A stretch of DNA of 64,000 bases, taken from positions 4,030,001-4,094,000 of the forward strand of contig NZ_CP083950.1 of the NCBI RefSeq assembly GCF_006439395.2, read 5' to 3'. A program made the translations under genes and the position numbers. Source of the DNA: Mesorhizobium sp. B4-1-4. Its GTDB lineage: Bacteria > Pseudomonadota > Alphaproteobacteria > Rhizobiales > Rhizobiaceae. The notes beneath the pieces are model-generated. The model had not been told where the DNA came from and searched no databases. It saw only the letters and a program-made list of their open reading frames with translations. Shown in pieces: positions 25,539 to 33,797 of the stretch (positions are counted from its first letter, which is position 1; every line of letters starts with the position of its first letter).

Positions 25539-26674
25539 GCACGCCTTACGCCAAATTGCCGGCCTGGGCCGACTATGGGCTGATCCCGCTGATCAATCTG
25601 GCCGTGGCTTTCATCGTCGCCGGCTTCGTCGTGCTGTTGGTCGGCGAAAATCCGTTGCGTGCCGCCGTCATCCTGGTCGAGGGCGCCTTCGGCAAGGGAA
25701 CAGGCATCGCCTTCACTCTCTTCTATGCCACCACCTTCATCTTTACCGGGCTCTCGGTGGCGGTGGCCGCGCATTGCGGCCTGTTCAACATCGGCACCGA
25801 GGGGCAGGCCTACATCGCCGGTCTCGGCATCGCCATCGTCTGCCTGTCCTTCGACAGCGCGCTGCCCTGGTGGCTGACATTTCCGCTGGCCATCGTCGCT
25901 TCCGCGCTTGTAGGCGCGTTGTGGGCGCTGATCCCGGCCTATCTGCAGGCCAAGCGTGGCTCGCACATCGTCATCACCACCATCATGTTCAACTTCATCG
26001 CCGCCTCGATCATGGTCTACCTCCTGGTGGGACCGTTAAAGCCGGCCGGTTCGCAAGCCCCGCAAACCCGGAACTTCCTTGCCGGAGCCGAACTGCCCAA
26101 ACTCAACTGGATCATCGAGCTGTTCGGCGCCAAGATCCGTTCGGCCCCGCTCAACGTCACCTTCCTGCTGGCCTTGGTCATGGCCTTCCTGGTCTGGCTG
26201 CTGATCTGGCGCACCAGGCTCGGCTATGAGATGCGCACCTATGGTCACAGCCCGAAGGCGGCGCGCTACGCCGGCATTTCGGAGACCCGCATCATCATCA
26301 CCGCGATGATGATCTCGGGCGCGCTTGCCGGCATGATGGCGCTCAATCCGGTGATGGGCGACCAGCACAATGTCGCGATCGACTTCGTCTCCGGCGCCGG
26401 CTTCGTCGGCATCGCCGTGGCGCTGATGGGGCGCCTGCACCCGGTCGGCATCGTGCTGGCGGCGATCCTGTTCGGCATGCTCTATCAGGGCGGCGCCGAA
26501 CTCGCCTTCGAGATGCCGGCGATCAGCCGCGACATGATCGTCATCATCCAGGGATTGGTCATCCTGTTCGCCGGCGCGCTCGAACATATGTTCAGGCCTT
26601 ACATCCAGGCGCTGTTCGCCTCGTTCAGCCCACGGTCGGTCGGCATGGAAGCGGTCAAGGGAAAGGGCGCCTGA
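25535..26674 (+). CDS. Nucleoside ABC transporter permease 1
   Basis: A 379-residue membrane protein of the BPD_transp_2 family with about ten helices. The family motif EGQAYIAGLGIAI and the cytoplasmic-loop segment GHSPKAARYAGISETRIII are seen, along with NPVMGDQHNVAIDFVSGAGF. It starts within the ATPase gene's stop and ends one base before the second permease gene. It would form the membrane channel with permease 2. Confidence 0.95.
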   Translation: MSTPYAKLPAWADYGLIPLINLAVAFIVAGFVVLLVGENPLRAAVILVEGAFGKGTGIAFTLFYATTFIFTGLSVAVAAHCGLFNIGTEGQAYIAGLGIAIVCLSFDSALPWWLTFPLAIVASALVGALWALIPAYLQAKRGSHIVITTIMFNFIAASIMVYLLVGPLKPAGSQAPQTRNFLAGAELPKLNWIIELFGAKIRSAPLNVTFLLALVMAFLVWLLIWRTRLGYEMRTYGHSPKAARYAGISETRIIITAMMISGALAGMMALNPVMGDQHNVAIDFVSGAGFVGIAVALMGRLHPVGIVLAAILFGMLYQGGAELAFEMPAISRDMIVIIQGLVILFAGALEHMFRPYIQALFASFSPRSVGMEAVKGKGA

Positions 26675-26675
26675 G

Positions 26676-27647
26676 ATGGACGTGTTCAACGCGATCGTCC
26701 AGACATTGGACTCGACCATCCGCCTCTCGGTTCCGCTGCTGCTGGCGTGCCTTGCCGGCCTCTATTCGGAACGCGCCGGCATCTTCGACATAGGGCTCGA
26801 AGGCAAGATGCTGGTTGGCGCATTCGCGGGGGCGGCCGCGGCGTCGGTCTTCCACTCGGCCTTGCTCGGCCTCGGCATGGCCATCCTGATCTCGGTCGCC
26901 TTTGCCATGGTGCACGGCTTCGCCTCGATCACCCATCGCGGCAACCAGATCGTTTCGGGCGTGGCGATCAATTTCATCGCCGCCGGATCGACCATCATCC
27001 TCGGCCAGGCCTGGTTCCAGCAGGGCGGACGCACGCCGGCGCTGCAGCCGGGCGAACGGTTCGAAGCGATCGTCTGGCCTGGCGCCGATGCCGTCAGGGA
27101 TGTGCCGATCATCGGCCCGATCTATGCGGAGTTGATCTCCGGTCATTCGCTGCTGGTCTACCTCGCCTTCCTTATGGTGCCCTTCACCTGGTGGGTGCTG
27201 TTTCGCACCCGCTTCGGCCTCAGGCTGCGCGCCGTCGGCGAAAATCCCGCCGCCGTCGACACCGCCGGCATTTCCGTCGCCTGGCTGCGCTACAGGGCGC
27301 TCATCTGCACCGGCATCCTCACCGGCGTCGCCGGCGCCTATCTGTCGATGGTGCAGAATGGCGGCTTCGTGAAGGACATGACCGCCGGCAAGGGCTACAT
27401 CGCGCTGGCCGCGCTGATCTTCGCCAAGTGGAAGCCGGTCAACGCCATGTTCGCCTGCCTTCTGTTCGGCTTCCTCGACGCGCTGTCGATTCGCTTGCAG
27501 GGCTCGCCGCTGCCCATCATCGGCAAGGTGCCGGTGCAGTTCATGCAAGCCCTGCCCTATATCCTCACCGTCGTCCTGCTCGCCGGCTTCATCGGCAAGG
27601 CGATCCCGCCCCGCGCCGGCGGCGTGCCCTATGTCAAGGAGCGCTGA
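26676..27647 (+). CDS. Nucleoside ABC transporter permease 2
   Basis: A 323-residue permease with the family motif ERAGIFDIGLEGKMLVGAFA near residue 30, then VGENPAAVDTAGISVAWLRY in the cytoplasmic loop and KGYIALAALIFAKWKP near residue 240. It pairs with the preceding permease. The genes are one base apart, so they are translationally linked. Confidence 0.95.
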   Translation: MDVFNAIVQTLDSTIRLSVPLLLACLAGLYSERAGIFDIGLEGKMLVGAFAGAAAASVFHSALLGLGMAILISVAFAMVHGFASITHRGNQIVSGVAINFIAAGSTIILGQAWFQQGGRTPALQPGERFEAIVWPGADAVRDVPIIGPIYAELISGHSLLVYLAFLMVPFTWWVLFRTRFGLRLRAVGENPAAVDTAGISVAWLRYRALICTGILTGVAGAYLSMVQNGGFVKDMTAGKGYIALAALIFAKWKPVNAMFACLLFGFLDALSIRLQGSPLPIIGKVPVQFMQALPYILTVVLLAGFIGKAIPPRAGGVPYVKER

Positions 27648-27705
27648 GCGAACGGAATCCACTGGCGGGCGGCTTTTGAACGAGATCGTGGGAGAGAACA
27701 ACTGA

Positions 27706-28098
27706 ATGTCGCATGATCTGTTCGAAGCGGCCAAGGCCGCCATGGCCAAGGCCTACGCGCCCTATTCCAAGTTTCCCGTTGGCGCCGCCTTGCGCACTGA
27801 AGATGGGCGCGTCTTCACCGGCGCCAACGTCGAGGTCGCCTCCTATCCGGAGGGCTGGTGCGCCGAAACGACCGCGCTTGGCCACTACATTATGGGCGGC
27901 GGCGGCAAGATCGTCGAAATCGCCGTCCTTGCCGAACGCATAGCCAAATGCACGCCTTGCGGTGGCTGCCGTCAGCGGCTGGCCGAATTCTGCCGCCCTG
28001 AAACCAAGCTCTACCTCTGCGACGACACGGGTGTGGCCGAGACCGTGACCATGGGCGACATGTTCCCCTACGGCTTCCGCGGCGACATTTTGAAGTGA
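27706..28098 (+). CDS. cdd: Cytidine deaminase
   Basis: Homotetrameric-type cytidine deaminase, 130 residues, converting cytidine and deoxycytidine to uridine forms. Zinc ligands are visible in the CAE motif (GWCAETTALGHY; the Cys replaces His, as is usual in this class) and in CTPCGGCRQRLAEF. The substrate-binding N-terminal YAPYSKFPVGAAL is present. It lies 58 nt after the nucleoside permeases. Confidence 0.96.
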   Translation: MSHDLFEAAKAAMAKAYAPYSKFPVGAALRTEDGRVFTGANVEVASYPEGWCAETTALGHYIMGGGGKIVEIAVLAERIAKCTPCGGCRQRLAEFCRPETKLYLCDDTGVAETVTMGDMFPYGFRGDILK

Positions 28099-28145
28099 AG
28101 CGCTGGCTGAAATGAAGCATCTGCTGAAACCACGGGCTGGCTGAA

Positions 28146-28955
28146 ATGACGGAAAAGGCGCTGGACCATCTCATCGAAAGGCTGGACGGCCTGGCGCCGT
28201 CGACCGCGCTGGTGCTGGGTTCGGGGCTCGGCGTCCTTGTCGAACGGATCGAGAACCCGATCCGCGTCTCCTATGCCGACTTGCCCGGCTTTCCCAGGAG
28301 CGGCGTCAGCGGCCATGCCGGTGAAGTGGTGGCCGGTCTGTTCGCCGGCACGCCGGTGCTGATGCTGTCCGGCCGCGCTCACTACTACGAACATGGCAAC
28401 CCAGCGGCGATGCGGCCGGTGCTGGAAGTGCTTGCCGGCATCGGCATCACAAAACTGATCCTCACCAATGCCGCCGGCTCGCTCGATCCGGACATGCCGC
28501 CGGGCTCCGTCATGCTGATCACGGACCACATCAACTTCTCCGGCACCAACCCGCTGATCGGCGAGCCGAGCGACCGCCGCTTCGTCGGCCTGACCGAAGC
28601 CTATGATGCCGGCATCCGCAAGGCGATCGAGCGCGCGGCGGACGCGACCGGCACCGCTCTGCACAAGGGCGTCTATATGTGGTTTTCCGGGCCGTGTTTC
28701 GAAACACCGGCCGAAATCCGCATGGCGCGCATCATGGGCGCCAACGCGGTCGGCATGTCGACCGTGCCGGAAGTCATTCTGGCCCGCTTCCTTGGGCTGC
28801 GGGTCGCCGCCTGCTCGGTCATCACCAACCTTGCCGCCGGCATGACCGGAGCCGAACTTTCGCACCAGGAGACCAAGGACATGGCGCCGGTTGGCGGGTC
28901 ACGGCTGGCAACGGTTCTTCAGCGCGTGTTCCGCGATAGGCTCCTGGAGAACTGA
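28146..28955 (+). CDS. punA: Purine-nucleoside phosphorylase
   Basis: Trimeric-type (class II PNP/MTAP family) enzyme, 269 residues, that splits inosine, guanosine and related nucleosides with phosphate. Visible motifs: LVLGSGLGVLVERI near residue 22, GRAHYYEHGNP (phosphate and purine contacts), LTNAAGSLDPDMPPGSVM, YMWFSGPCFETPAEIRM and GMSTVPEVILARFLG. The start codon sits inside the second copy of a 14-bp direct repeat. The stop shares one base with the deoA start. Confidence 0.95.
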   Translation: MTEKALDHLIERLDGLAPSTALVLGSGLGVLVERIENPIRVSYADLPGFPRSGVSGHAGEVVAGLFAGTPVLMLSGRAHYYEHGNPAAMRPVLEVLAGIGITKLILTNAAGSLDPDMPPGSVMLITDHINFSGTNPLIGEPSDRRFVGLTEAYDAGIRKAIERAADATGTALHKGVYMWFSGPCFETPAEIRMARIMGANAVGMSTVPEVILARFLGLRVAACSVITNLAAGMTGAELSHQETKDMAPVGGSRLATVLQRVFRDRLLEN

Positions 28956-30274
28956 TGCTTCCGCAGGAAATCATCCGCCACAAGCGAGACGGCCAGAGGC
29001 TCTCGGCTCGCGAAATCGCCGCCTTCATCGACGGCGTGACGTCAGGTGCCGTCACCGATGGCCAGGCCGCGGCTTTTGCCATGGCGGTGTTCTTCAACGG
29101 CATGAACCGGGACGAGGCCGTGGCATTGACACTGGCCATGCGCGATTCCGGCGATGTGCTCGACTGGTCGGACCTGCCCGGCCCGGTCACCGACAAGCAT
29201 TCGACCGGAGGTGTCGGCGACAATGTCTCGCTGATGCTGGCGCCGATCGTCGCCGCCTGCGGCGCCTATGTGCCGATGATCTCGGGGCGTGGCCTTGGCC
29301 ATACCGGCGGCACGCTGGACAAGATGGATGCGATCCCCGGCTATATCAGCCAGCCCGACATTGCATTGTTTCGCCAGGCGGTACTGGAAACGGGCTGTGC
29401 CATCATCGGCCAGACCGCCGACCTCGCGCCGGCCGACCGCCGGCTCTACGCGATCCGCGACGTGACCGCCACTGTGGAATCGGTGCCGCTGATCACCGCC
29501 TCGATCCTGTCGAAGAAGCTGGCCGCCGGCCTGGGCTCCCTGGTGCTCGACGTCAAGGTCGGCAATGGCGCCTTCATGGAGAAATCGCGCGATGCGACCG
29601 CGCTCGCCAACAGCCTGGTCGAGGTCGCCAGCGGCGCCGGGCTGAAGGTCTCGGCGCTGATCACCGGCATGAATGAACCACTGGCCTCGGCTGCCGGCAA
29701 CGCCGTCGAGGTGCGCAACGCCGTCGACTTCCTGACCGGCCGTCTTCGCGACCGGCGGCTGGAGGACGTGACCCTGGCGCTGGCGGCCGAAATGCTGCAG
29801 TCGGCGGGACTGGTGTCGTCCAACCAGGATGGCATGCGGCGCGCCACCGAGACGCTCGCCAGCGGGCGCGCCGCCGCCACCTTCGCCCGCATGGTGACGG
29901 TGCTCGGCGGCCCCGCGGATTTCATCGAGAGGCCGGAAAAATATTTGCCGGAGGCGGCAACGGAATTCGCGGTCAAGGCGACGACACAGGGTTTCGTCAC
30001 AAGCATAGCCGCCCGCGATATCGGCCTTGCGGTGGTTGGTCTGGGTGGCGGGCGCACCCGGCCCGACGACAAGATCGATCCCACCGTCGGCATCACCAGG
30101 CTGCTGCCCATTGGCGCGGAAGTACAAGCCGGAGATGCGCTGGCGCTGATCCATGCCCGCTCCGCGTCCGATGCCGAGGCGGCAGCAGCGGCCGTGCTTT
30201 CGGCCTATGCGATCGGCGCTTCGAAACCGCCCGCGGACAAAACCGTCATCCGGCGGATCCTGCCTCGCGGTTAA
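28955..30274 (+). CDS. deoA: Thymidine phosphorylase
   Basis: Pyrimidine-nucleoside phosphorylase, 439 residues, converting thymidine and phosphate to thymine and deoxyribose-1-phosphate. Seen are KHSTGGVGDNVSLMLAPIVA (phosphate site) and the family signature SGRGLGHTGGTLDKMDAIPG. It is coupled to punA through a TGATG overlap. The converging aspartic protease gene begins at the very next base, so the two stops abut. Confidence 0.96.
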   Translation: MLPQEIIRHKRDGQRLSAREIAAFIDGVTSGAVTDGQAAAFAMAVFFNGMNRDEAVALTLAMRDSGDVLDWSDLPGPVTDKHSTGGVGDNVSLMLAPIVAACGAYVPMISGRGLGHTGGTLDKMDAIPGYISQPDIALFRQAVLETGCAIIGQTADLAPADRRLYAIRDVTATVESVPLITASILSKKLAAGLGSLVLDVKVGNGAFMEKSRDATALANSLVEVASGAGLKVSALITGMNEPLASAAGNAVEVRNAVDFLTGRLRDRRLEDVTLALAAEMLQSAGLVSSNQDGMRRATETLASGRAAATFARMVTVLGGPADFIERPEKYLPEAATEFAVKATTQGFVTSIAARDIGLAVVGLGGGRTRPDDKIDPTVGITRLLPIGAEVQAGDALALIHARSASDAEAAAAAVLSAYAIGASKPPADKTVIRRILPRG

Positions 30275-30838
30275 CTACTGGACGAGGAGCAGGGAGCCGT
30301 TTTCGACCTGGTATTTCTGGAGCCGCGTGAGGAAACTCATGCCTATGAGATTGGTTTGAAGCGCCTTGTCGTCGAGCACGACCGCCTGGACGTCTTCCAC
30401 CTGGATGGCGCCGATCTGCAGCCGATCGACCGTGACCACGGCAGCCTTGATCGTGCCGTTGGCGGTGTTGACCTGGCGCGTGAAATCGGAAGGGCTCAGC
30501 GACAGGCCGATCCGGCGGGCGGTCGAGGTGTTGATGGCAACCAGCGTCGCACCGGTATCGATCATGCCGTCGACCTGACGACCATTGAGCTTGAACTGCG
30601 ATGTGAAGTGTCCGCGCGCGTCCGCCTCGACCATGAACTTGCGGCCCAGCGGTTGCGCTGCAGCCGGCTTGTCCGGCATCGCCGCCAGTTTCAGGTCCGG
30701 CTGGGTCTCCGTGGCCGGCTTGGCGGTAATCGCCGATTTCAGCAATCCCTCGATAAGCTGGGGATTTGACTGATAGATCATCGGGATGGATGCGGCTATT
30801 CCGGCGGACGCACCAAGAATGAGAAGTGTACGCAGCAT
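30275..30838 (-). CDS. Retropepsin-like aspartic protease (TIGR02281 type)
   Basis: A 187-residue membrane-anchored protein with an N-terminal hydrophobic segment and a single pepsin-like half domain. The catalytic motif is in VDGMIDTGATLVAINTSTAR near residue 94 (DTGA); later GMSFLTRLQKYQVENGSLLL matches the family's C-terminal GMSFL element. The class is common in alphaproteobacteria. The physiological substrate is unknown, though it would face the periplasm. Confidence 0.88.
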   Translation of the reverse strand: MLRTLLILGASAGIAASIPMIYQSNPQLIEGLLKSAITAKPATETQPDLKLAAMPDKPAAAQPLGRKFMVEADARGHFTSQFKLNGRQVDGMIDTGATLVAINTSTARRIGLSLSPSDFTRQVNTANGTIKAAVVTVDRLQIGAIQVEDVQAVVLDDKALQTNLIGMSFLTRLQKYQVENGSLLLVQ

Positions 30839-31054
30839 CGGTCAACCTTTTGAGGGCTGATCCTTAGTCCGGACATGGTGTTTGGCGCTTTAACGCTCTC
30901 CGAAACCGCGCCCTTGCGTAAACAATCGGTAAACCTGGTTGCGGCTTTGAGCAATTCCAGGAAAGTGCACAGCGGTTTTCCGTCCGGAATTGCGGAAATC
31001 AAAGGCAAAAGCGGGTCAACGATTCAATCGAACGCTGAACCGCTTCGACAGCTG

Positions 31055-31684
31055 CTATTTCGTCCCGTACATACGGTCGCCGGCGTCGCCGAGCCCAGGC
31101 ATGATATAGCCCTTCTCATTGAGTTGGCGGTCGATGGAGGCGGTGAAGACCGGGACGTCCGGATGCGCCTTGGTGAAACGCTCGATGCCTTCGGGCGCCG
31201 CCAGCAGGCACAGGAAGCGGATGTTGGTGGCGCCGCGCCCCTTCAACTTGTCGATCGCCGCGATCGCCGAATTGGCGGTCGCCAGCATCGGATCGACGAC
31301 GATCACCAGCCGGTCGGCGAGATCGCTCGGCGCCTTGAAGAAATACTCGACCGCTTCCAGCGTCTCGTGGTCGCGGTAGAGGCCGATATGGGCGACGCGA
31401 GCCGCGGGCACCAGGTCGAGCAGGCCTTCCAGCAAGCCGTTGCCGGCTCGCAGCACCGAGGCAAAGACCAGCTTCTTGCCCTCCAGCGTCGGCGCTTCCA
31501 TCTCCTCGATCGGGGTCTCGATGGTGGTGGTGGTCAGTTCAAGGTTGCGGGTGACCTCGTAGCCGAGCAACAGTGATATCTCGCGCAGCAGCCGCCTGAA
31601 GCCGGCCGTCGAGGTCTCCTTCTTGCGCATGATGGTCAGCTTGTGCTGGACAAGCGGATGATCGACGACGGTGACGCCCTTCAT
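31055..31684 (-). CDS. upp: Uracil phosphoribosyltransferase
   Basis: A 209-residue salvage enzyme, making UMP from uracil and PRPP. Seen are VDHPLVQHKLTIMRKKET at the N-terminus, FASVLRAGNGLLEGLL near residue 75, the PRPP-binding VIVVDPMLATANSAIAAIDKLK-type loop (near 128) and GYIMPGLGDAGDRMYGTK at the C-terminus (uracil site). It is on the opposite strand to the phosphorylases, next to add. Confidence 0.96.
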   Translation of the reverse strand: MKGVTVVDHPLVQHKLTIMRKKETSTAGFRRLLREISLLLGYEVTRNLELTTTTIETPIEEMEAPTLEGKKLVFASVLRAGNGLLEGLLDLVPAARVAHIGLYRDHETLEAVEYFFKAPSDLADRLVIVVDPMLATANSAIAAIDKLKGRGATNIRFLCLLAAPEGIERFTKAHPDVPVFTASIDRQLNEKGYIMPGLGDAGDRMYGTK

Positions 31685-31722
31685 GATGTGCTCCGACGTG
31701 GTGGTTCGCGGTGAGTGGTTGA

Positions 31723-31836
31723 ATAGTGAGTAGTGAATAGTGAGCCGATTTGCGAGTCCCCGCCTGAGGGAAAGCGCCGGCCTTCAACCGCTCCATGCGT
31801 GCATGGCCAAACTGCCCACTACTGACTACTCACTAT
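31723..31836. repeat. Inverted repeat between upp and add
   Basis: ATAGTGAGTAGT at 31723-31734 and its exact complement ACTACTCACTAT at 31825-31836, with partial matching for a further 10 bases inside each arm. The left side itself repeats (GAATAGTGAGTAGTGAATAGTGAG pattern at 31721-31744). Likely a small dispersed intergenic element; it could form a cruciform or RNA hairpin. Confidence 0.6.
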
Positions 31837-31841
31837 CGCGA

Positions 31842-32816
31842 TCACCGAACCTTCGCGTCCAGCCGACCCAGCAGCATCGCCTTGGTCTTCCTGTCGACGA
31901 AGGCCGCTTCGATAGCGGTTCTGGTGACCGCCGCCAGCGCCTTTTCGCTCATTGAAAAATGCTCGGCGGCGATATCGTATTCGCGCTTCAGCGAGGTCCA
32001 GAAATAGGGCGGGTCGTCGGAATTGAGCGTCACCTTGCAGCCGGCGGCCCGCAGGGCGGGAAATGGATGGTCGGCAAAACTGTCGAACACCTTGAGCGCG
32101 ATGTTGGAACCGGGGCAGCATTCCAGCACGACGCCCTCGTCGGCAATGCGCCGGACAAGCTCCGGGTTCTCGATGGCGCGCACGCCGTGGCCGATGCGAG
32201 AGGGGCGGATGTGGTCGAGCGCCGCCTGTACGGTCTCCCAGCCTGTCAGTTCGCCGGCATGGACGGTTATGCCGAGCCCGGCTTCGCGGGCGATCTCGAA
32301 AGCCCTGACATAGTCTTCCATGTCGCCTATCCGCTCATCGCCGGCGACCCCAAAGCCGGTGACCAGCGGATGACCGCAGCGCGCCGCGAAACGCGCCGCC
32401 TGTTCGATCGACTCGACGCCAACATGGCGCACGCCGGTGACGATCATGCGGCCCTCTATGCCGGTCTTGGCCTTGGCGCGCAGCATGCCTTCGCCGAGCG
32501 CGTCGGTATAGGCCTTGGGCGACAGCCCGGCTTTCGTCGCATGGTCGGGCGAGGTGAAGACCTCGGAATAGATCGCCCCGTCGCGGGCGAGGCTGGTCAG
32601 ATAGTGGTCGGCCAGCCGCGCATAGTCCTCCTCGGTCCGGAACAGATCGGAGGAGAAATCGTAGGCCGCGAGAAAGGAGGTGAAATCGTGCCAGACGAAG
32701 GAACCGTTCTCGATATAGGGCGAGGTATCCTTGCCGTATTTCTGCGCCTGGCGGATGACGAGTTCGGGCGCCGCTGCCCCTTCAATGTGGCAGTGCAGTT
32801 CCGCTTTCAAAGGCAT
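31842..32816 (-). CDS. add: Adenosine deaminase
   Basis: A 324-residue metal-dependent deaminase converting adenosine to inosine. Zinc-binding and catalytic motifs are all present: ELHCHIEGAAAPELV near residue 8, VHAGELTGWETVQAALDHI near residue 195, RPSRIGHGVRAIENPEL, and TLNSDDPPYF near residue 278. It lies about 150 nt upstream of upp on the same strand; an inverted repeat separates them. Confidence 0.95.
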   Translation of the reverse strand: MPLKAELHCHIEGAAAPELVIRQAQKYGKDTSPYIENGSFVWHDFTSFLAAYDFSSDLFRTEEDYARLADHYLTSLARDGAIYSEVFTSPDHATKAGLSPKAYTDALGEGMLRAKAKTGIEGRMIVTGVRHVGVESIEQAARFAARCGHPLVTGFGVAGDERIGDMEDYVRAFEIAREAGLGITVHAGELTGWETVQAALDHIRPSRIGHGVRAIENPELVRRIADEGVVLECCPGSNIALKVFDSFADHPFPALRAAGCKVTLNSDDPPYFWTSLKREYDIAAEHFSMSEKALAAVTRTAIEAAFVDRKTKAMLLGRLDAKVR

Positions 32817-32950
32817 TCAAACATCCCGTCGGTCAGTCCAGGTGTTGAAAACCCACCACCTGGAAGCGCGGCTGAACACCGCGCCTTAAACAATAGCGCC
32901 CGCACCATCGATCGGCTATGGTCCCGCCGGTTTTATGACGGATCAAAAAA

Positions 32951-33727
32951 ATGTCAGTTGAGAGAACCACGGCCGCGGGCGGCATGGAAACCTCCTATGG
33001 TTTCAAACGTGTAGGGGAAGGCGAGAAGCAGTCCCTGGTCAACGATGTTTTCCACAAGGTCGCCAACCGCTACGACCTGATGAACGACCTGATGTCGGGC
33101 GGCCTGCACCGGCTGTGGAAGGATGCCATGGTCACCTGGCTCAATCCGCCCAAGCGGCCGGGCTGGCGTGTGCTCGATGTCGCCGGCGGCACCGGCGACA
33201 TCGCTTTCCGCATCGTCGATGCCAGCCACGGCCACGCCCATGCCACCGTGCTCGACATCAACGGTTCGATGCTCGCCGTCGGCCGCGACCGCGCCGAGAA
33301 GAAAGGCCTATCCGGCAACACCGATTTCGTCGAGGCCAATGCCGAGGAACTGCCCTTCGCGGATGCCACATTCGACGCCTACACCATTGCTTTCGGCATC
33401 CGCAACGTGCCGCGCATCGATGTCGCCCTCGGCGAAGCGTTCCGCGTGCTGAAGCCTGGCGGCCGGTTCCTGTGCCTGGAATTTTCCGAGGTCGAGATGC
33501 CGCTGCTCGACAAGGCTTACGAAGCCTGGTCGTTCAACGCCATTCCCAGGATCGGCAAGATGGTCACCGGCGACGGCGAGCCCTATTCCTACCTGGTCGA
33601 ATCGATCGCGAAATTCCCCAACCAGCCGAACTTCGCGGCAATGATTTCCCGCGCTGGCTTCGAGCGTGTTTCCTTCCGCAACTATTCCGGCGGCATAGCG
33701 GCCCTGCATTCGGGCTGGAAGCTTTGA
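32951..33727 (+). CDS. ubiE: Demethylmenaquinone/ubiquinone methyltransferase
   Basis: A 258-residue SAM-dependent C-methyltransferase of ubiquinone biosynthesis. The family motifs are YDLMNDLMSGGLHRLWKD near residue 38, the SAM-binding LDVAGGTGDIAFRI near residue 75, NAEELPFADATFDAYTIAFG and GIRNVPRIDVALGEAFRVLK. It is followed 70 nt later by ubiB, the usual pairing. Confidence 0.97.
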   Translation: MSVERTTAAGGMETSYGFKRVGEGEKQSLVNDVFHKVANRYDLMNDLMSGGLHRLWKDAMVTWLNPPKRPGWRVLDVAGGTGDIAFRIVDASHGHAHATVLDINGSMLAVGRDRAEKKGLSGNTDFVEANAEELPFADATFDAYTIAFGIRNVPRIDVALGEAFRVLKPGGRFLCLEFSEVEMPLLDKAYEAWSFNAIPRIGKMVTGDGEPYSYLVESIAKFPNQPNFAAMISRAGFERVSFRNYSGGIAALHSGWKL

Positions 33728-33797
33728 AGCCGTCGCATATCTACCCCGCTCGATGCGCTCTGTGCCGGTTCAACGGATCGGCGGGGCGAGCGCAGCC

